Of a stretch of DNA of 64,000 bases, positions 16,658 to 24,920 are shown piece by piece. The notes beneath the pieces are model-generated. The model was not told where the DNA came from and did not search any database. It worked only from the letters and a program-made list of their open reading frames with translations. The stretch's first letter is position 1; each line of letters starts with the position of its first letter. The translations under genes were made by a program, and so were the position numbers. This DNA is from JACVRW01 sp963812915 (GTDB taxonomy: Bacteria > Actinomycetota > Thermoleophilia > Solirubrobacterales > Thermoleophilaceae), in the NCBI GenBank assembly GCA_963812915.1, contig CAWEXB010000005.1, positions 1-64,000 on the forward strand, written 5' to 3'.

Positions 16658-18819
16658 AACCCTCTCCCGTGATCCGGACGCCCGGCGGCTTGGCGGTCGC
16701 CGCAGCCGCAACCGCCGGCGTCCTGATCGCCTCGGCGCTCGCGCTGGGGGTGATCGACACCCCCGATCCGTCCCCCGCGCTCTCGAGCGCTTCCGACTCA
16801 CTGGGCGAGTGGACCTATCTGGCCGTGCCCGGTCTCGCCTTCCTCGAGACGGGCGCCTTTGTCGGCCTGCTCGTCCCCGGCGAGACGGCCGTCGTGGTCG
16901 GCGGCGTGGTGGCGCAGCGCGGGGACGTCGCGCTCCCGGTCCTGATCGCCCTCGTCTGGCTCGGCGCGGTTGGAGGGGATCTCGTGAGCTTCACCTTCGG
17001 CCGACGGCTGGGCCGTCCGTTTCTCGACGCCCACGCGCCCCGCCTTGGGATCCGCCCCGAGCACGTGGAGCGCGTGGAGGGCTTCTTCGCGCGTTACGGC
17101 GGCAGGGCGGTGCTGATTGGGCGCTTCGTCGGCATCCTGCGAGCGCTTACGCCCTTCGTCGCCGGCGCGTCGCGCCTGCCGCTGAGGCGCTTCCTTCCCT
17201 ACAGCGTGGTGGGTGCGCTCGGCTGGGCCGCCACCTTCACGATTGTGGGCTACGCCTTCGCCAGCTCGTTCGAGGGTGCGGGCGAGTCGGCCACACGCAT
17301 CGCCCTGGGGGCCGCGGTGGTGGTGGCTCTGGCGCTCCTGCTGGTCGCGCTCTCACGCCGGTCGCGCCCCGGTCGGGGCCAGGAACCGCATCGCGACCAG
17401 GGCCGCGACGGCGCCGAGCCCCGCCCCGAGCAGCCCGCCGGCGATCACGTCGAGCGGGTAGTGCACGCGCAGATACACGCGCGAGAGCGCAACCGCGGCG
17501 GCCAGTCCCAACGCCCAGAAGCGCATCCTGGGGCAGATGACGGCGATCGCCGTCGCGGCCGCGAACGCGGTGGCGGCGTGGCCCGAGGGGAACGAGGGGT
17601 TGCCGGGGAGAGCGACGAGGGAGCCGAGGTCGGCGTGGGCCTCCGGCGGCCGCGCGCGGTCGAAGAGCTGCTTGAGCCCGTTGGCGGCGAGGGAGGCGCA
17701 CAGGAGAGCCACGGTGGCGGCAGCGGCGGCAATGGGCAGACGCCGGCCCCGGAGGTCCGAGCTGAGACCCAGGCCGACCAGGAGGGGGCCCTTGACCCAC
17801 CAGGCGGACAGAACGACGAAGACCGCGGTCAGCGCCGGATGCTCGAAGAGCGGCGCAACCTGGATCAGCGTCCGGTCGAGATCGAGCGGAGACATCGCTG
17901 GGAGATGCCCCACCGTAGCAAGCCCCCCGCGCTGCTTCTGCTCGTGAACGCGCACGCCAGCGGCATCGAAGATCCGGAGCGGACGGGAGACGAGCTCGTG
18001 GCAGTGCTGCGCGAGCTCGGCGCCTCGGTGAGCGCGGGGGTCACGCACACCGAGCGGGGCCTCTGGGAGGGGCTCCGCGCGGGCGCCGCGTCCGGGAGCC
18101 GGGTGGCGCTGGTCGGCGGGGACGGCTCGCTGCACTCCGCGGCGAACGCCCCGCTGGCCGCGCTGCCCGAGCTCGCGCTCGTCCCCGCGGGGCGGGCGAA
18201 CAACATCGCGCGCGCGCTCGGGATCCCCTCGGAGCGCCTCGGCGCCCTGCGGGTCGCGGCGTTCGCGCCCGCCCGCCCCGTCGACGCTCTCCGCGTGCGT
18301 ACGCCGGACCGCTCGCTCTACGCCGTGGAGGCGGTGAGCGCGGGCTTCCAGGCGGACGCCCGCGGTGCGTACGAGGGCGAGAACTCCGCCGATCTCCTCC
18401 AGGGCGTCCGCGCCCTGGCGCGCGCCGTGCGGCGCTACTCGCCCTATCGGGTGCGGGGACGAGTCGGCGCCGACGAGCTGGACTCACGCTCTGCGGCGCA
18501 GCTCTTCCTCTCGAACCTCAAGTACTTCGGCTTCGGCTTCGAGGTCGCGCCCGGCGCCGACCCGGCGGACGGTCGCCTGGACGCCATCCTGATCGACGCG
18601 CCCGGCCGGCGCGCGCTGCTGCGCCTGCTGGCCGCGACCTATCGCGGCCGCCACCTTGGCCGGCCCGGCGTTCGGCGCCTGTCCGGCCGCCGAGCCGAGC
18701 TGACTGAACCACTTCCTTTGGTTGCCGATGCCATTCCCCTCGGCACCACGACGGCGACCGTGACCGTGGAGCCCACACGCCTGCGTGTGGCAGCCCCCCG
18801 CCCGGGAGGTGCGGCTTGA
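16654..18819 (+). CDS. DedA-family protein, frame open into a diacylglycerol-kinase domain
   Basis: Residues 1-236 are a DedA/SNARE-associated membrane protein: FLETGAFVGLLVPGETAVVV, GDLVSFTFGRRLGRPFL, FFARYGGRAVLIGRFVGILR, TPFVAGASRLPLRRFLPYSV. DedA proteins are flippase-like carriers of undecaprenyl phosphate or phospholipids. After LVALSRRSR no stop occurs: the frame runs through about 180 hydrophilic residues, exactly antisense to a PAP2 gene (17353-17895), and into a complete diacylglycerol-kinase-like domain from residue 418. Either a 721-residue fusion exists, or DedA has lost its stop (mutation or sequence error) and the kinase starts at 17905. I favour two proteins. Confidence 0.6.
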   Translation: MKPSPVIRTPGGLAVAAAATAGVLIASALALGVIDTPDPSPALSSASDSLGEWTYLAVPGLAFLETGAFVGLLVPGETAVVVGGVVAQRGDVALPVLIALVWLGAVGGDLVSFTFGRRLGRPFLDAHAPRLGIRPEHVERVEGFFARYGGRAVLIGRFVGILRALTPFVAGASRLPLRRFLPYSVVGALGWAATFTIVGYAFASSFEGAGESATRIALGAAVVVALALLLVALSRRSRPGRGQEPHRDQGRDGAEPRPEQPAGDHVERVVHAQIHARERNRGGQSQRPEAHPGADDGDRRRGRERGGGVARGERGVAGESDEGAEVGVGLRRPRAVEELLEPVGGEGGAQESHGGGSGGNGQTPAPEVRAETQADQEGALDPPGGQNDEDRGQRRMLEERRNLDQRPVEIERRHRWEMPHRSKPPALLLLVNAHASGIEDPERTGDELVAVLRELGASVSAGVTHTERGLWEGLRAGAASGSRVALVGGDGSLHSAANAPLAALPELALVPAGRANNIARALGIPSERLGALRVAAFAPARPVDALRVRTPDRSLYAVEAVSAGFQADARGAYEGENSADLLQGVRALARAVRRYSPYRVRGRVGADELDSRSAAQLFLSNLKYFGFGFEVAPGADPADGRLDAILIDAPGRRALLRLLAATYRGRHLGRPGVRRLSGRRAELTEPLPLVADAIPLGTTTATVTVEPTRLRVAAPRPGGAA
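17353..17895 (-). CDS. PAP2-family phosphatase
   Basis: A 180-residue membrane phosphatase. All three PAP2 motifs are intact: KQLFDRARPPEAH (motif 1), NPSFPSGHAATAFAAATAIA (motif 2) and ALSRVYLRVHYPLDVIAGGL (motif 3). It likely dephosphorylates a lipid phosphate such as undecaprenyl pyrophosphate or phosphatidate. The ATG at 17895 is 9 bp from the divergent ATG of the kinase domain at 17905. The whole gene is antisense to the open DedA-kinase frame; the intact motifs show that this strand is the coding one here. Confidence 0.85.
   Translation of the reverse strand: MSPLDLDRTLIQVAPLFEHPALTAVFVVLSAWWVKGPLLVGLGLSSDLRGRRLPIAAAAATVALLCASLAANGLKQLFDRARPPEAHADLGSLVALPGNPSFPSGHAATAFAAATAIAVICPRMRFWALGLAAAVALSRVYLRVHYPLDVIAGGLLGAGLGAVAALVAMRFLAPTGARPA
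17905..18819 (+). CDS. diacylglycerol-kinase-like lipid kinase (alternative start inside the long frame)
   Basis: From ATG 17905 (GGGAG just upstream) the protein is 304 residues and reads as a complete DAGK-catalytic-domain member: ALLLLVNAHASG, VALVGGDGSLHSAANAP (the GGDGT-type ATP loop), LALVPAGRANNIARALGI, and a C-terminal half with LFLSNLKYFGFGFEVAPGAD and GRLDAILIDAPGRRALLRLL. It would phosphorylate diacylglycerol or another lipid at the inner membrane face. The stop overlaps the TTG start of the next gene (TTGA). Confidence 0.65.
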   Translation: MPHRSKPPALLLLVNAHASGIEDPERTGDELVAVLRELGASVSAGVTHTERGLWEGLRAGAASGSRVALVGGDGSLHSAANAPLAALPELALVPAGRANNIARALGIPSERLGALRVAAFAPARPVDALRVRTPDRSLYAVEAVSAGFQADARGAYEGENSADLLQGVRALARAVRRYSPYRVRGRVGADELDSRSAAQLFLSNLKYFGFGFEVAPGADPADGRLDAILIDAPGRRALLRLLAATYRGRHLGRPGVRRLSGRRAELTEPLPLVADAIPLGTTTATVTVEPTRLRVAAPRPGGAA

Positions 18820-21506
18820 ATGCCGTTGCCGGTACCCGGGCGCAGTCACGCTCACGCCTCGCCGCCCGGCGGGCCTGCCCAGGAGCGCCCGGCGCCACCG
18901 CGCCGGATTTCGCGCGCCTGGGCCGTCCCGCCCTACTGATCGGCTTCTCGCTCGCCGCGGTCGGGGCGGGCACCGCCCGCGCGCTCACCACCACGTATCT
19001 GCCCGTTCTGCTCGAGCGCATCGAGGACGCCCCATCGCTGATCGGCGCGGTGATGACGGTCAACGCCCTGACGGGTCTCGTCGTCCCGGTGGCCGTCGGC
19101 GCGTGGTCCGACCGCCGCGAGGCGAGCGGGCTCGGGCGCCGGCTGCCGTTCATGATCGGCGGGACCGGGGTCGCCGCCGGCGGTCTGGTGGCGGTGGCGC
19201 TCGGCAACGGCAGCTCGTACATCGCGCTCGGCCTCGCCGCGGCCGTCGTCTACACCGGGCTGAACGCGCTGACCACGCTGCACCGGGCACTGGTCGCGGA
19301 GAACATCGCCGACGAGCGCCGCCCGGCCGCCACCAGCGCCCAAGAGCTCGCCGCCACCGGCGGGGCCGGGATCGCCGTCGGCGTCGGCGCGGCGCTGATC
19401 GAGCCGGCGCCGGGACTCGCGTTCGTGCTCGCCGCGGTCGTTCTCGCCGCGTCGGCCGTCCCGACGCTGATCCTCACCCGGCGGCTACGCCTCGGCGCGG
19501 GCGCCGGCCCGGGGCCGCGACACGGCTGGCGAGCCTCGCTGCGAGGGGCGCTGCGCCGCCCCGGCGCGCGCGAGGTGCTCGTCGCCCAGGGCCTGTGGGT
19601 GTTCGCCTACGCCGCGCTGCCGGCCTTCTTCGTGCTCTACGCGCACGAGGAGCTCGAGCTGGGCGTCGGCATCGCCGGCGCCCTGCCGCTCGCCTTCGGC
19701 GCCTTCGTCGCGGTGGGAATGGTGCTCGCGGGACGCGTCCGAAGCGAACGCGTGCACGGCACGCTGCTGTCGGGCGCGGCGCTGCTCGGCGCGGGCCTGG
19801 TGCTCGCCGGGCTGACCGGCAGGTTCGCGCTGGTCGGGGTCGCACTGGCCGCCGCCGCCCTCGGCGCCGGACTCCTCACCGCGCTGGGCTTCCCGTACTT
19901 CGCCCGATTCGTCCCCGACGGCGAGGCCGGCGGCTACAGCGGCGTCTTCTTCGCCGGCCGCGGCGTCGCCGCGGCGGTGGCGCTCCCACTGGCAGGCGTC
20001 GGCGTGGAGCTGACCGGCACCTACCGCAGCGTGCTCTGGCTGGGCGCCGGCGCCCTGCTCGCGCTCGCCCCGCTCGTCGCCGCCGAGCGCCGGCGCGCGG
20101 GCGCGGCGATCGTTCGCCCGCGGCCCGCCTCGGTCGCCGCCGTGATCCCGGTCTTCGCCTCGGACCGGGCGGCCGCGGTCGCGAGAGCCACGCTCCGCCA
20201 CGTGGACGAGGTCGTTCTGGTCGACGACGGGGCGCCGCCCGAGGTCGCGCGGTCGCTGGACCCGCTGGCGGCGGACGAGCGGGTGCGCCTGCTCCGGCTC
20301 GGCCGCAACGGCGGCAAGGGCACGGCCGTGGCCGCCGGGGTGGAGCTGCTGATGGGGAGCGCGTCGCGGCCGGACGCGATCGTCGTGCTCGACTCGGACG
20401 GCCAGCACGATCCCGACCGGATCCCCGCCCTCGTCGAGGCCGCGCGCGGCGCCGACGTCGTGATTGGCTGGCGTCGCGACCGCCGCCGCATGCCGGCCCA
20501 GCGCCGCCTGGCGAACCGGGCCGCCAGCCTGGCGCTGCTCGCCGCCACCCGCAGATGGCTGCCCGACACGCAGAACGGCATGCGCCTGTTCCGCACCGAC
20601 GCCCTGGCCGCGGTTCCACTGCCGGAGGGGGGCTATGAGGCCGAGAGCCGCCACCTCCGCGCCCTGCTCGCCGATCGCCGGTCCGTCGCCTCGGTCGAGA
20701 TCCCCACCATCTACGACGGGGAGCCCAGCCACTTCCGCCCCGTCGCGGACACCGCCGCGGTGGCGAGAGCTCTGCTCGCGCCGTCACCCACCGCCGGCGA
20801 TCCGCCCCGGGTCCCGGTGCTGCGCGAGTGGACGCCCCGGCTCGCGGCCACGATGGCGGCGGTGCTGGCGATCGGCGCCGCCCTCCCCGCCCTCCAACCG
20901 CTCGACAACCAGCTGTTCCTCGCGATCAACCGACTCGGCGACGGGCCCGAGTGGCTCTACCAGGCGCTCGACCCGCACGCGCGCAACTACGCCCTCCTGG
21001 TCGCCGCCGCCGTCGTCGCCAGCGCCGTCGCACTCCGCCGCCCTCGGTACGTGGTCGGCACCGCGATCGCGGTCGTTCTCGCCGGCTATCTGGCCGGCGC
21101 TGCGCTCGAGGTCGTGAAGCTGTTCATCGAGCGCGCCCGCCCCGAGGAGGTCCTGGGCGCCCAGGTGCAGCTCTCACACGGGCGCAGCTGGTCGCACATC
21201 GCGGCGTTCCCGTCCGGCCACCTGATCGTCACCACCGCAATGGCCGCCGCGGCCGCGGCCGCCGTACGCGCGCTGCGCGTCCCGCTGCTCGCCTACGTGG
21301 CCGCGGTCGCCTTCACGCGCGTGCTCTTCGGCGCCCATTTCCCCCTCGACGTGCTCGTGGGCGCCGCCGTCGGCTACGAGCTCGGGGTGTTCACCGCCAG
21401 CCTGCTCGCCAACGCCCGCCTGCTGCCGACGCCGCTTCCCGGATGGAGCCGCGCCCGGCGAGCCATCGACGAGCCCGCGGGTGCGCTCGGCGCGACCCGG
21501 CCGTAA
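18816..21506 (+). CDS. MFS transporter - GT2 glycosyltransferase - PAP2 phosphatase fusion
   Basis: An 896-residue three-part membrane protein. Residues 35-430 form a 12-helix MFS transporter (TTTYLPVLLERIEDAPSLIG; VGAWSDRREASGLGRRLPF). Residues about 437-645 are a GT2 glycosyltransferase of the Dpm1 type: AAVIPVF, VDEVVLVDDGAP, LGRNGGKGTAVAAGVELL, and IVVLDSDGQHDPDRIP with the DxD metal site. Residues about 690-870 are a PAP2 domain: KLFIERARP, FPSGHLIVTTAMAAAA, FTRVLFGAHFPLDVLVGAAV. TTG start with GGGAGGT upstream, coupled by overlap to the kinase. Inferred role: moving and recycling a lipid-linked sugar. No frameshift separates the domains. Confidence 0.87.
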   Translation: MNAVAGTRAQSRSRLAARRACPGAPGATAPDFARLGRPALLIGFSLAAVGAGTARALTTTYLPVLLERIEDAPSLIGAVMTVNALTGLVVPVAVGAWSDRREASGLGRRLPFMIGGTGVAAGGLVAVALGNGSSYIALGLAAAVVYTGLNALTTLHRALVAENIADERRPAATSAQELAATGGAGIAVGVGAALIEPAPGLAFVLAAVVLAASAVPTLILTRRLRLGAGAGPGPRHGWRASLRGALRRPGAREVLVAQGLWVFAYAALPAFFVLYAHEELELGVGIAGALPLAFGAFVAVGMVLAGRVRSERVHGTLLSGAALLGAGLVLAGLTGRFALVGVALAAAALGAGLLTALGFPYFARFVPDGEAGGYSGVFFAGRGVAAAVALPLAGVGVELTGTYRSVLWLGAGALLALAPLVAAERRRAGAAIVRPRPASVAAVIPVFASDRAAAVARATLRHVDEVVLVDDGAPPEVARSLDPLAADERVRLLRLGRNGGKGTAVAAGVELLMGSASRPDAIVVLDSDGQHDPDRIPALVEAARGADVVIGWRRDRRRMPAQRRLANRAASLALLAATRRWLPDTQNGMRLFRTDALAAVPLPEGGYEAESRHLRALLADRRSVASVEIPTIYDGEPSHFRPVADTAAVARALLAPSPTAGDPPRVPVLREWTPRLAATMAAVLAIGAALPALQPLDNQLFLAINRLGDGPEWLYQALDPHARNYALLVAAAVVASAVALRRPRYVVGTAIAVVLAGYLAGAALEVVKLFIERARPEEVLGAQVQLSHGRSWSHIAAFPSGHLIVTTAMAAAAAAAVRALRVPLLAYVAAVAFTRVLFGAHFPLDVLVGAAVGYELGVFTASLLANARLLPTPLPGWSRARRAIDEPAGALGATRP

Positions 21507-21541
21507 CCTCACGGGGCGCCGCCGGCGGCCGTTCTCCTGCC

Positions 21542-22099
21542 ATGAACACGACACTCCTTTACACCCGCGTGGAGAGCCCGATCGGCGAGCTCCTGCTGGT
21601 CGGCGACGGCCATGCGCTGCACGGCCTCCACATGCAGGGCGGCGGCACCGCGGTCCGCATCGATCCCGGCTGGCGCCCGGCGGAAGAGCCGTTCGCCGAC
21701 GCGCGGACCCAGCTCTCCGAGTACTTCGCGGGCGAGCGCGTCGACTTCGACCTGCCGCTCGCGATGGCCGGGACGCCCTTCCAGCGCCGGGTCTGGCGCG
21801 CGCTGCGGGATATCCCGTACGGCGAGACGGCGAGCTACGGCGAGATCGCCCGCCGCTTGGGTCGACCCTCGGCCTCGCGCGCGGTGGGCCTTGCGAACGG
21901 ACGCAACCCGATCGCGGTGATCGTTCCCTGCCACCGTGTGATCGGGTCCGACGGGAGCCTGACCGGATACGGCGGCGGCCTCGAGCGCAAGCGGCTGCTG
22001 CTCGACCTCGAGGCCGCGCGAGTCGCGCGGCCTCGAGGCCGTGAGCGACACCGGATCAGGCGTTCGACTGCGACAGCAGCCAGAGCGCCAGGCTGGTGA
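21542..22099 (+). CDS. ogt: methylated-DNA--protein-cysteine methyltransferase
   Basis: A 185-residue suicide repair protein that takes the methyl group from O6-methylguanine. The active site is IAVIVPCHRVIGSDGSLTGY with the acceptor Cys in PCHRV. The DNA-binding helix-turn-helix region is GTPFQRRVWRALRDIPYGET and SYGEIARRLGRPSASRAVG with the Arg finger. The first 80 residues form the usual N-terminal domain (TRVESPIGELLLVGDGHALH). The last 25 residues are an Arg-rich extension encoded over a strong hairpin and overlapping the convergent gene by 44 bp. ATG at 21542. Confidence 0.95.
   Translation: MNTTLLYTRVESPIGELLLVGDGHALHGLHMQGGGTAVRIDPGWRPAEEPFADARTQLSEYFAGERVDFDLPLAMAGTPFQRRVWRALRDIPYGETASYGEIARRLGRPSASRAVGLANGRNPIAVIVPCHRVIGSDGSLTGYGGGLERKRLLLDLEAARVARPRGRERHRIRRSTATAARAPGW
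22006..22038. terminator. strong hairpin between convergent genes
   Basis: Perfect 15-bp stem: 22006-22020 (CCTCGAGGCCGCGCG) with 22024-22038, three-base loop AGT. It lies inside the end of ogt and 18 bp before the stop of the convergent membrane-protein gene, so it may end transcription from both sides. Confidence 0.65.
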
Positions 22100-23426
22100 A
22101 GCCGACCATCACCGCCAGCATCCAGTACTGGGAACGCACCGCCAGCCTCGCCTTGTCGTAGATGGCGAGCGCGCGATCGTGCGCGAGAGTCAGTGCGGTG
22201 ACGTGGCCCGCGACCACGAAGCCGACCTGCCAGTACCAGGTGGCGTTCGCGCCGATCACGCCGTAGTCGATCTGTGTGTCCGCGGTGCCGAAGAGGTCGG
22301 CGCCGTCGCCCAGCGGGTCGGAGGCGAGGAAGCTGATCGCCTGGCCCTGGAAGAGCAGCAGCGTGAGGTAGTGGGCGGCCACGTAGGCGAGCGCGATCGG
22401 AACGAGCGAGTGGACGAAGGCGCCGGCGAGCCGATTCGCCGAGAAGCCTCCGCCCACGCTCCGCGCCCCGATCACGCCTAGTCGGTAGAAGCCGTAGACG
22501 AGCAGGATCGCGGCGACCAGGCCGATCAGGAAGGTCACCTCGAGCGCGTTCTGCGGCGATAGGCCGAGGTCCTGGAGGAACTGCGAGATGTCGGGAGCGA
22601 TGTCGGTCCAGAGCGGTGCCTCCGCGGCGCCGTCGAACGTAACCGAGCCGATCATCACCGCGAGCAGCGGCACCGTGCCGGGGAGCACCTCGAGCGCCGG
22701 CAACCCGGAAAGCGGCCTGCGGTAGCCGACCACCCGACCGCGGGTCTCGATCGGGGAGAGGCGGGAGAAGAGGTTGAAGTAGACCGAGAAGGCTTCGCCG
22801 TGCCGGGTCCAGGCCTCGACGCCGTAGAGGGCCATCGCGACGAAGGTCAGGGCCGAGTAGATGAGCGTGGCTATCGCAAGGTTCTCGGGCGTGTCCCCGT
22901 CCGAGGCGACGAGCTCCATCACCGCGAAGGCGAAGATGCCGGCCACGGCGGGCCAGCGCCCAAGCCAGCGGGGGTAGGCCAGCGGCGCCGGCAGCTCCCC
23001 GCGAGCGGCGATTCGGGCCACCCAGGCGACCGCCCGCCCGGTCGCCCGCCAGGGGTTGAAGGCCCTGAAGACGTCGCCCAGCAGAACGCTTACCGGCACG
23101 AGCCCGAGCCAGAAGATCACATAGACGAAGGTGGTCGCGAAGTTTGCCGTCGGGGTCTGGGTACCGCGCAGCCCGCTGTAGATCACGACGCCGAGCAGGA
23201 AGACGCCGATCGCGCCGCAGACGATCTCCACCGGCCGGCTCGCCAGCCTGTGACCCAAGCCGCGCGGCAGGGGGCGCCAACCCTCCTCTTGGAGCTTCGG
23301 ATCGGGCCACAGAATCGCAAGCGCCACGAACGACACCACGAGCACCATGGCCGCCGCCCAACCGAAGAGCCACTCGGGGATCGGCAGGTCGGTGCGGGCG
23401 ACGAGGCCGTGCGCGAGCCAGATCAC
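22056..23426 (-). CDS. large integral membrane protein, function unknown
   Basis: A 456-residue polytopic protein, about 11 hydrophobic helices. The N-terminus is MIWLAHGLVARTDLPIPEWL, followed by FGWAAAMVLVVSFVALAILW. Other strong segments are GDVFRAFNPWRATGRAVAW, MELVASDG, HSLVPIALAYVAAHYLTLLL and a closing SQYWMLAVMVGFTSLALWLL. His, Trp and Asp residues at helix ends could bind a cofactor. I know no biochemical role. The gene is 16 bp downstream of a membrane-anchored cupredoxin-like gene on the same strand, suggesting one operon and perhaps a copper or electron-transfer link. Confidence 0.85.
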   Translation of the reverse strand: MIWLAHGLVARTDLPIPEWLFGWAAAMVLVVSFVALAILWPDPKLQEEGWRPLPRGLGHRLASRPVEIVCGAIGVFLLGVVIYSGLRGTQTPTANFATTFVYVIFWLGLVPVSVLLGDVFRAFNPWRATGRAVAWVARIAARGELPAPLAYPRWLGRWPAVAGIFAFAVMELVASDGDTPENLAIATLIYSALTFVAMALYGVEAWTRHGEAFSVYFNLFSRLSPIETRGRVVGYRRPLSGLPALEVLPGTVPLLAVMIGSVTFDGAAEAPLWTDIAPDISQFLQDLGLSPQNALEVTFLIGLVAAILLVYGFYRLGVIGARSVGGGFSANRLAGAFVHSLVPIALAYVAAHYLTLLLFQGQAISFLASDPLGDGADLFGTADTQIDYGVIGANATWYWQVGFVVAGHVTALTLAHDRALAIYDKARLAVRSQYWMLAVMVGFTSLALWLLSQSNA

Positions 23427-23442
23427 GACGTGGCGTAGACCA

Positions 23443-23928
23443 CTAAGAAGGCTCTACGACGAGGCGCGCGAGGAGCGGATCCTTCCCGGCGTCCTCGGCC
23501 ACGTGACTCTCGATATCGAAGATGCCCTCGACGTCCGCCCTGAACACGAACCGGGCCGGCTGCCCGGGTCCACTGTTCTCATAGATGTCGTAGCCGTGGA
23601 GGTGGATCTCGTCCGGCGTGTCGGAATTGACGACGATCCGAACGGTGTCGCCCTTGGTCGCCTCGACCCTCTGCACGCCGCCTACGACCGTCCCGCCGCG
23701 GACCCGGATGCGGCTGATCTCGGGCTCCGGCGGCGGTGGCGGCTCCTCCTCGGTCGCGGTTTCGGTCGCCTCGCCGCCCGTCCGCGTCTCCGTCTGCGCC
23801 GGGGCGGTCTGCGCCGCACGGTCAGAGCCGCCGTCGTCGTCATCATCGCCGGGGCGAGCGACCGCAAACGCCACCACGGCCACGACCAGCGCCACGACGA
23901 CCAACCCGATTCGCTGATTCCTCGACAT
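23443..23928 (-). CDS. membrane-anchored cupredoxin-like protein
   Basis: A 161-residue protein: one N-terminal helix (RIGLVVVALVVAVVAFAVA), an acidic and Thr/Pro-rich linker (DDDDDGGSD, EEEPPPPPEPE), then a beta-sandwich cupredoxin-like domain (VRGGTVVGGVQRVEATKGDT, VRIVVNSDTPDEIHLHGYDI, GIFDIESHVAEDAGKDPLLA, RLVVEPS). His residues in DEIHLHGYD and ESHVAE sit where copper ligands occur, but the classic Cys ligand is absent, so metal binding is uncertain. Probably faces the outside; paired with the downstream membrane protein. Confidence 0.85.
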   Translation of the reverse strand: MSRNQRIGLVVVALVVAVVAFAVARPGDDDDDGGSDRAAQTAPAQTETRTGGEATETATEEEPPPPPEPEISRIRVRGGTVVGGVQRVEATKGDTVRIVVNSDTPDEIHLHGYDIYENSGPGQPARFVFRADVEGIFDIESHVAEDAGKDPLLARLVVEPS

Positions 23929-24056
23929 CGCGGCGGAAGTATGGCAACGGCTTCCTCGCTGCTCTCACGCATCGCCGCCCCGGCTTCACGGTCGTACAAC
24001 ACCCCGGTCACAGATGAGTCACCTTGTGGCCGCCCGACCTGCCGATGCTGGGCAAG

Positions 24057-24920
24057 ATGTCGGCGGCCGACCTCCACTTCCACCTCCTTCCGGGCGTGGA
24101 CGACGGGCCCTCGGAAATGGAGGAGAGCGTCGAGCTGGCGCGCGCCGCCGCGTCCGAGGGCACGGACACCGTTGTGGCCACGCCACACGTGCGAAGCGAC
24201 TACGTGACCGCCGTCATGGAGCTGCGCGAGCGCGTGGCGGCGGTGCGCGCGGCGATCGCCGCCGCCGGCGTCGAGCTGGAGGTGCTCAGCGGCGGCGAGG
24301 TGGGGCACGAGATGGTGCACGGAATGGGCCAGCACGAGCTCGAGGCCGTGGCGCAAGGCCCACCGGGGGCGCGCTGGATCCTGGTCGAGACGCCCTTCGG
24401 CGCCATTGGCGAGGATTTCCACGCGGCGACCGACGAGCTCCGCGACCGTGGTTTCGGCGTAGTGCTCGCCCATCCGGAGCGTGGCGCGGACGCCGCCCTC
24501 TGCGGCGCCGCCGGCCTGCGCCGGGAGCTAGCAACCGGCTCGCTCGCCCAGGTGAACGCGATGTCGCTCGCCGGCGGTCACGGCGGCGACGCCGAGGCCG
24601 CGGCGCACGCCCTGCTGGCGGAGGGCCTGGTTGCAGTCGTCGCCTCGGACGCTCACGGACCGACCCGACCACCGGCTCTCACGATCGCCCGCCGCGCGAT
24701 GCGCGATCGAGGGCGTACCGGCGCCGGTCGCGGGGGCGCTGACGGGAAGCTTCACGCGCCGCCTGCTGGCGCGCGGGGTGGCGCCGCCTCGCGCCCGGAT
24801 CGCGTCGGCTCCCGGTGGCCGACGCGCCGCCTGAGGGCCGCGCCGGGCCTCGCCGCAGCCGGCAGGCGCCTGAGCGATCGACCCAGCTCGCGCCCAGATG
24901 GATCGCGCGGAGCGCGCTAG
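24057..24920 (+). CDS. CpsB/YwqE-type PHP-domain phosphatase, C-terminus frameshifted
   Basis: A PHP-fold metallohydrolase resembling tyrosine-protein phosphatases CpsB/YwqE that act on capsule-synthesis kinases. Metal-binding motifs are visible: ADLHFHLLPGVDDGPSEMEE near the start, VVATPHVRSDYV, SGGEVGHEM, VLAHPERGAD and VVASDAHGPTRPP. ATG 24057 places the DLHxH motif at the usual position; TTG 24024 and ATG 24045 are alternatives. After RRAMRDRG the frame turns into Arg/Gly-rich sequence, while the +1 frame reads GVPAPVAGALTGSFTRRLLA and stops at 24834, the expected ending. A single extra base near 24711 explains this. No capsule genes are nearby. Confidence 0.8.
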   Translation: MSAADLHFHLLPGVDDGPSEMEESVELARAAASEGTDTVVATPHVRSDYVTAVMELRERVAAVRAAIAAAGVELEVLSGGEVGHEMVHGMGQHELEAVAQGPPGARWILVETPFGAIGEDFHAATDELRDRGFGVVLAHPERGADAALCGAAGLRRELATGSLAQVNAMSLAGGHGGDAEAAAHALLAEGLVAVVASDAHGPTRPPALTIARRAMRDRGRTGAGRGGADGKLHAPPAGARGGAASRPDRVGSRWPTRRLRAAPGLAAAGRRLSDRPSSRPDGSRGAR

